Below, piece by piece: positions 60,184 through 64,000 of a DNA stretch of 64,000 nucleotides. Origin of the DNA: Sva-07 sp963716235 (GTDB taxonomy: Bacteria; Actinomycetota; Acidimicrobiia; Acidimicrobiales; Ilumatobacteraceae); assembly GCA_963716235.1 (NCBI GenBank), contig CAVQTE010000012.1, positions 73,017 through 137,016 of the forward strand, given 5' to 3'. The first letter of the stretch is position 1, and the number at the start of each line of letters is the position of its first letter. The translations under genes and the position numbers were made by a program. The notes beneath the pieces are model-generated. The model was not told where the DNA came from. It worked only from the letters and a program-made list of their open reading frames with translations, and did not search any database.

Positions 60184-61567
60184 CGGAGGGGCGCTCGGCC
60201 GCGGCGGCCGCTCGTGCCGCAGCGAACTTCGCCGTGGTCAAGCGTGGGCCGGCAACGACGAACAGCAGCAGCGAGATCACTCCGGCGACGATCCACGGTG
60301 TTCGCAACGCAACCTCGCGCGACGCGAACTGGTCGACGATCACGACGATCAGGCCGCCCAGCGCGGCGCCGATCGGCATCATTCCCCATCCGAAGAACCG
60401 ATAGACGCTGTTCACCCGGCCGAGGAGATGGTCGGGGATCACCGACTGGCGGAAGCTCACCGTGATCACGTTCCAGAGCGTGCCGACGAACATGAAGGCC
60501 GCCAACAGGAGCCAGACCGTCGGCCACCAATTCATCAGTCCGATCAGGATCGAGACGATGCCTCCGCCGACGAGCGAGAGCGCCAGCGACGGTCCGGTAC
60601 CGATGCGTCTCGCGACGTTCGAGGCGGTCCAGCCCCCGATGATCCCGCCGACTGCTCCGCCCGTACCGAGGATCGCGAACTCGGTCGGGCTGGTGTCGAG
60701 GACTTCCTGGCCGTACAACACGAACGTGGCGGTCGACAGGGTGCCGATCATGTTGAGCAGCCCGAGTGTGATGGCGAGGGCTCGCAGCAGGTCGTGACTC
60801 CACAGCCAGCGGAACCCCTCGACGAGTTCGGCCCGCCACGATCTGGCGGCCGGTGCAGCATGGACGGGCGCCACGGTCGCCGACGTCCGCCTCGGCGGTC
60901 GGATGAACGCGATGAGCGCCGCCGACGCGGCGAACGTGACGGCGTCGGCGTAGAACGGCAGCGCGAACGAGATAGCGATGAGCAGCGCGGCAAGCGGCGG
61001 GCCGGCGAAGGTGTTGGCGACGAGTTCCGCGCTCCACATGCGGCCGTTCGCCTTCTCCAGGTTGTCGGCGTGGACGATCGACGGCAGGAAGGTCTGCGCC
61101 GAGTTGTCGTAGAGCACCTCGGCGATCCCGAGCAGGAGCGTGGCCACGAGGATGAGGAGGTAGAGCACCGTGTCGGTCGTGATCACCGTGGCGGCGTCGG
61201 ACACGACATCAGGGCCGGGCAGTGCGTCCTGGCGGGCCATGACGATGGTGGCGATGCCGACCGTCACGACGGCTCGGATCGTGTTCGACGTGACCATGAG
61301 CCGCCGACGGTCGTGGCGGTCGGTGATCACGCCCGCCGGCAGGCTGAACATCAGCCACGGCAGGCGTTGCACGACGACGACGAGCGAGATCAGCAGCGGG
61401 TTGCGGGTGATGGCGGACGCCAACCACGGGTAGGCGATGATCCCGATGCCATCACCGAGGTTCGAGATCGTGCTCGCCCAGAAGAGCTTGAAGTAGTTCG
61501 GCCCGAGCCGCTTCGGATCGAGCCCGGCGCGGGTGCTCGTCGATGCTATGTCGGTTGGCCCATCCAC
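60179..61567 (-). CDS. MFS transporter
   Basis: A 462-residue membrane protein with about 12 hydrophobic segments. Between helices 2 and 3 it has L-P-A-G-V-I-T-D-R-H-D-R-R-R-L-M, the MFS motif A (G-x-x-x-D-R-x-x-R-R). The closest layout is the MFS_3/enterobactin-exporter-like group (D-N-S-A-Q-T-F-L-P, G-R-V-N-S-V-Y-R-F), typical of drug or small-molecule exporters. Substrate unknown. An in-frame start near the ATG at 61567 fits; the longer options are not supported. Confidence 0.88.
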   Translation of the reverse strand: MDGPTDIASTSTRAGLDPKRLGPNYFKLFWASTISNLGDGIGIIAYPWLASAITRNPLLISLVVVVQRLPWLMFSLPAGVITDRHDRRRLMVTSNTIRAVVTVGIATIVMARQDALPGPDVVSDAATVITTDTVLYLLILVATLLLGIAEVLYDNSAQTFLPSIVHADNLEKANGRMWSAELVANTFAGPPLAALLIAISFALPFYADAVTFAASAALIAFIRPPRRTSATVAPVHAAPAARSWRAELVEGFRWLWSHDLLRALAITLGLLNMIGTLSTATFVLYGQEVLDTSPTEFAILGTGGAVGGIIGGWTASNVARRIGTGPSLALSLVGGGIVSILIGLMNWWPTVWLLLAAFMFVGTLWNVITVSFRQSVIPDHLLGRVNSVYRFFGWGMMPIGAALGGLIVVIVDQFASREVALRTPWIVAGVISLLLFVVAGPRLTTAKFAAARAAAAAERPSE

Positions 61568-61611
61568 AGAACGCCGACGTTACCCAGTGCTCTTCGTGGA
61601 CGGGGTGGGGT

Positions 61612-61664
61612 GTTCGCGTTGCAGTTCCGTTGGGCTGGGCCCACGGAACTGCAACGCAAACCGG
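61612..61664 (+). repeat. Palindromic repeat, family B, copy 4
   Basis: Arms GTTGCAGTTCCGTTGGGC and GCCCACGGAACTGCAAC pair with one mismatch, extended by CGCAAACCGG on the right. It lies between hsp20's stop and the MFS start, in the 140-bp gap of a same-strand pair. Confidence 0.75.
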
Positions 61665-61709
61665 AAGGGGTGTGGGGGGTGGGTTGGTGAGTGGGAAGGG
61701 GTGATCGGG

Positions 61710-62153
61710 TCAGCCGGCGTCGGTGGCGGTGGTGTCGACTGCGAGTTGGCCGGTGCCCACGCTGATCTTGCGGGGCTGGGCCTGCGGCACGACAGGGATC
61801 CGCAGCGTCAGCACGCCGTCGGTGTAGTCGGCCTCGATGCTGTCGGCGTCGAGGCCGTCGCCGAGACTCACCTGGCGGCGGAACGTGCCCTCGGGGCGCT
61901 CGTCGAAGTACACACGGTCGCCTTCCTCGCGCTGGTAGCTGCGCTCGGCCGACACCGTGAGCACGTTGCGCTCGACGGAGATGTCGATCGAGTCGGCCGC
62001 CACGCCGGGGAGGTCGAGGTGCACCCAGACGTTGTCGGCTCGGCGGTAGGCGTCCATCGGCATCGGACGGCCATCGGCCCACGCCGATCGCATCGGCGTG
62101 CGCTGGTTGAAGAGCGCATCGAGTTCACGGAAGGGAGAGTTCTGCAAGAGCAT
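61710..62153 (-). CDS. Small heat-shock protein (Hsp20 / alpha-crystallin)
   Basis: A 147-residue chaperone. The alpha-crystallin core runs from about residue 38 (V-W-V-H-L-D-L-P-G-V) through I-D-I-S-V-E-R-N-V-L-T-V-S-A-E-R, F-R-R-Q-V-S-L-G-D-G-L and A-D-Y-T-D-G-V-L-T-L-R-I-P (the D-G-V-L-x-L signature). The C-terminal K-I-S-V holds the I-x-I/V-like motif. It binds unfolding proteins under heat or oxidative stress. Start: aggagg lies 9 nt before the ATG. Confidence 0.92.
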   Translation of the reverse strand: MLLQNSPFRELDALFNQRTPMRSAWADGRPMPMDAYRRADNVWVHLDLPGVAADSIDISVERNVLTVSAERSYQREEGDRVYFDERPEGTFRRQVSLGDGLDADSIEADYTDGVLTLRIPVVPQAQPRKISVGTGQLAVDTTATDAG

Positions 62154-62176
62154 CGGTGGTACCTCCTGTGTGAGTG

Positions 62177-62192
62177 GTTATCTGCCGATAAC
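62177..62192. promoter_or_regulatory. Inverted repeat at the hsp20 transcription start
   Basis: GTTATC-TGCC-GATAAC, a perfect 6-4-6 repeat, begins one base after the -10 box, so it spans the expected start site. It is a good operator candidate. It does not match the HspR HAIR site (CTTGAGT-N7-ACTCAAG), though a single CTTGAGT half lies at 62228-62234 on the minus strand. Confidence 0.6.
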
Positions 62193-62221
62193 AGAATACG
62201 GCGACGCACAAAAGCTGACAA
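62193..62221 (-). promoter_or_regulatory. hsp20 promoter
   Basis: On the minus strand TTGTCA (62221-62216) and TATTCT (62198-62193) are exactly 17 bp apart, close to the vegetative consensus. This suggests constant transcription unless a repressor acts. Confidence 0.75.
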
Positions 62222-62238
62222 CTAATGACTCAAGATTT

Positions 62239-63060
62239 CTATCCGCGGTTGATTCGTCCCCGCATGGCCAGGCTCGCCAGCCCGAACGAAATCACCATCA
62301 ATGCGAACGAGGCGGCGAATCCCTGCAGCAGCACGTCGACCTTCCATCCCTCGCTGACCACGCTGCGCAGACCGGCCAGTACATAGGTGACCGGGTTGTA
62401 GGTCGCCACCGTCGAGAGCCAGCCCGTCAGGGCCTCCTTCGGCAGGAATGTCGTGGTGAGGAACGCGAACGGGAAGAACAGGATGAAGCTCGCGTTCACT
62501 GCGCCGGGGTTGCCCGTCTTGAGCGCGATGGCATACGGGAAACCGGCGAAGGCCAGGCCCCACAGGGCGCCGTACAGCAGGAACACGAGCATGCCGACGA
62601 GTCCCGTCTCGAAGCTCACACCGAGCACCAGGCCGAGCAGCAGCACCGGAATCGTCAACAGGATCACCGAGACGAAGTCGGCAGCCATCAGGCCCAAGAG
62701 GAGCATCGGCCGCCGGATCGGGGTGAGGAGCAGGCGATCGAAGTAGCCGCTCTGGATGTCGGTGACGAGTGCGCTCGCCCGTGACACACCGGTCACGGCG
62801 AAGATGATCGCCACCGGTAGCTGGAACGCCTTGAAGTCGACGACCGTCCCACTGCCCTCGGCGAAGTCCTGGAGCGCACCCACCTGGACGACGAAGAAGA
62901 ACACTGGCGTGATGAGGGCCGGGATGAAGAACTCCGGCTCGCGGAACACGCCACGGATCGCACGATGGGCGATGGTCGAGAAGTCGTGCCACATCGACCC
63001 TCGGGCCGCCAACGGCACGTAGGAGTTGCCGGCGAGGGCGTTGGGCGATGCCGTGCTCAT
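62239..63060 (-). CDS. ABC transporter permease (DrrB-like, ABC-2 type)
   Basis: A 273-residue membrane protein of the ABC-2 family with about six hydrophobic segments, including F-F-I-P-A-L-I-T-P-V-F-F-F-V-V, L-L-L-G-L-M-A-A-D-F-V and F-P-F-A-F-L-T-T-T-F-L-P. The motif G-Y-F-D-R-L-L-L-T-P-I-R-R and the Y-N-P-V-T-Y near the end match daunorubicin-type DrrB permeases. It pairs with the ATPase; their genes overlap by 4 nt (ATGA). Cargo unknown. Confidence 0.9.
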   Translation of the reverse strand: MSTASPNALAGNSYVPLAARGSMWHDFSTIAHRAIRGVFREPEFFIPALITPVFFFVVQVGALQDFAEGSGTVVDFKAFQLPVAIIFAVTGVSRASALVTDIQSGYFDRLLLTPIRRPMLLLGLMAADFVSVILLTIPVLLLGLVLGVSFETGLVGMLVFLLYGALWGLAFAGFPYAIALKTGNPGAVNASFILFFPFAFLTTTFLPKEALTGWLSTVATYNPVTYVLAGLRSVVSEGWKVDVLLQGFAASFALMVISFGLASLAMRGRINRG

Positions 63061-64000
63061 GATGCGACCTGCTGGCCCGATGCGGCCTCGCGGGCATCGT
63101 CATCGGAGGGGTTGTGACCGGCGAGATGGGTTCCCGTGACGTGGAGGAACACGTCGTCGAGCGTCGGGGTGCGCAGCGTCAGCGACCGCACCGGCACGCC
63201 GCACCCGTTGAGCGCCACGGCCACCTGGGCAATCAGACCGGCACCGTTGGTCGTGGCCAGTGCGAGTTCGTTGTCGTGCGTCTCCACCTCGTCGATCCCG
63301 TCGATCGCCCGCAGCGCCTCGGCGGCAACGGCGATGTCGCCGTCGACTTCGGCCACGATCAGATCGGTCCCGATGGAGCGCTTGAGATCGGTCGGCGTGC
63401 CCTCGGCCTTGATCAGTCCGTCGGAGATGATGCCGACACGGTCGGCCAGCTCGTCGGCTTCCTCCAGGTATTGCGTCGTCAGGAAGATCGTGGTGCCGAA
63501 CTCGCCGTTCAGCCGCCTCACCTCGGCCCACACAGCGGAACGACTCGCCGGGTCGAGACCGGTCGTGGGTTCGTCGAGGAACAGGATCTGCGGCCGATGG
63601 ATCAATGACATCGCGAGATCGAGTCGACGCTTCATGCCGCCCGAGTACGAGTCGACGCGATCGTCGATGGCGGTGCCGATGTCGACGAGTCCGATCACGG
63701 CGTCCATCCGAGTGGTGATGTCGGCCTTGCCCAAACCGTAGAGGCGGCCCTGGAGATGCAGCATCTCCCGGCCGGTCTGCTTGCCGTCGATCGAGTAGTC
63801 CTGCAGCGCCACGCCGATGCGAAGGCGGATGTCACTGGGCTGTGTGGCGACGTCGAACCCGGCGACGGTCGCCGATCCCGACGTGATGCCGAGCAGTGTG
63901 CACAGCATCTTCACCGTGGTCGACTTGCCGGCACCGTTCGGGCCGAGGAAGCCGTAGATCTCGCCATACGGAATGTCGAGGTCGATGCCTGCCACCGCAT
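63057..64000 (-). CDS. ABC transporter ATP-binding protein (DrrA-like), partial
   Basis: At least 314 residues are visible; the true start lies past the right edge, because the ATG at 63995 sits inside the normal first strand (I-D-L-D-I-P-Y-G-E-I-Y-G). All ATPase motifs are present: F-L-G-P-N-G-A-G-K-S-T-T (Walker A), S-Y-S-G-G-M-K-R-R-L-D-L-A (signature), I-L-F-L-D-E-P-T-T-G-L-D-P (Walker B) and T-T-Q-Y-L-E-E-A. The D-I/D-E-V-E-T tail domain is of the DrrA type, which feeds an ABC-2 permease for drug or lipid export. Confidence 0.9.
   Translation of the reverse strand, partial: AVAGIDLDIPYGEIYGFLGPNGAGKSTTVKMLCTLLGITSGSATVAGFDVATQPSDIRLRIGVALQDYSIDGKQTGREMLHLQGRLYGLGKADITTRMDAVIGLVDIGTAIDDRVDSYSGGMKRRLDLAMSLIHRPQILFLDEPTTGLDPASRSAVWAEVRRLNGEFGTTIFLTTQYLEEADELADRVGIISDGLIKAEGTPTDLKRSIGTDLIVAEVDGDIAVAAEALRAIDGIDEVETHDNELALATTNGAGLIAQVAVALNGCGVPVRSLTLRTPTLDDVFLHVTGTHLAGHNPSDDDAREAASGQQVAS

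Noticed and set aside
62228..62234. HspR (HAIR) operator upstream of hsp20
   Set aside because: Only one half-site is present; the second half at the required 7-bp spacing does not match, and it lies upstream of the -35 box.

Overview
The window is high-GC actinobacterial chromosome. The gene set (TIGR03085/mycothiol-type protein, SCO6745-family protein, deazaflavin-dependent nitroreductase-like protein, many acyl-CoA/enoyl-CoA enzymes, a 13E12/DUF222 remnant, frequent GTG starts) fits an aerobic, lipid- and organosulfate-using actinobacterium, most plausibly Acidimicrobiia (Ilumatobacter-like). That placement is inference from gene content. No rRNA, CRISPR array or intact insertion sequence is visible. 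One tRNA gene (Lys, TTT anticodon) lies at 43379-43450.

Layout: 0.3-6.3 kb holds two Cys-based phosphatases, an esterase next to a decayed 13E12 gene, a frameshifted alkyl sulfatase, a GerW/YtfJ-like protein and a VOC protein. 6.3-10.2 kb holds a lipoprotein, a Cys-rich small protein, a GNAT, a VapBC pair, a broken nucleotidyltransferase with a small partner, and a nitroreductase-like protein. 10.2-19 kb holds a serine hydrolase, an ECF sigma factor with an acidic membrane protein, an arylsulfatase, a glutamate-synthase-like FMN protein and a PEP-utiliser-like protein. 19-36.5 kb is mostly metabolism: acyl-CoA dehydrogenase, an M23 lipoprotein, a four-gene operon (zinc ribbon, enoyl-CoA hydratase, membrane kinase-like protein, PAP2), an SDR, a glutamate-receptor-type ion channel, a dimethylglycine-dehydrogenase-like fusion, baeRF3 and RNase Z. 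36.5-43 kb looks like accessory DNA: a truncated second channel copy joined to an HNH-type remnant, small orphans, a broken PLD-helicase-DUF3427 gene, an EEP nuclease remnant and a NERD protein. 43.4-51.5 kb holds tRNA-Lys, an SDR with TIGR03085, an enoyl-CoA hydratase, an FHA-FtsK (EssC-like) ATPase and a carbamoylase/nitrilase. 51.6-64 kb holds an ECF sigma factor with a membrane protein, a Fur-family regulator, a fused molybdenum hydroxylase, SoxR- and PadR-type regulators, an acyl-CoA dehydrogenase, an MFS transporter, Hsp20 and a DrrAB-like ABC exporter that runs off the right edge.

Regulation is readable in places. Many genes have an nAnnnT -10 box 6-8 nt before an ATG/GTG, implying leaderless mRNAs. 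One divergent pair (44795 and 44813) shares a symmetric -10 element with starts 18 bp apart. The PadR gene has a 17-bp perfect inverted repeat over its promoter, and hsp20 has a near-consensus promoter followed by an inverted repeat.

Two families of short palindromic repeats are present: 57 bp, 2 copies, one inside a coding region; and about 55 bp, 4 copies between 57.3 and 61.7 kb. About nine otherwise good genes carry one or more frame breaks. Indels in the assembly and real decay cannot be told apart from sequence alone.
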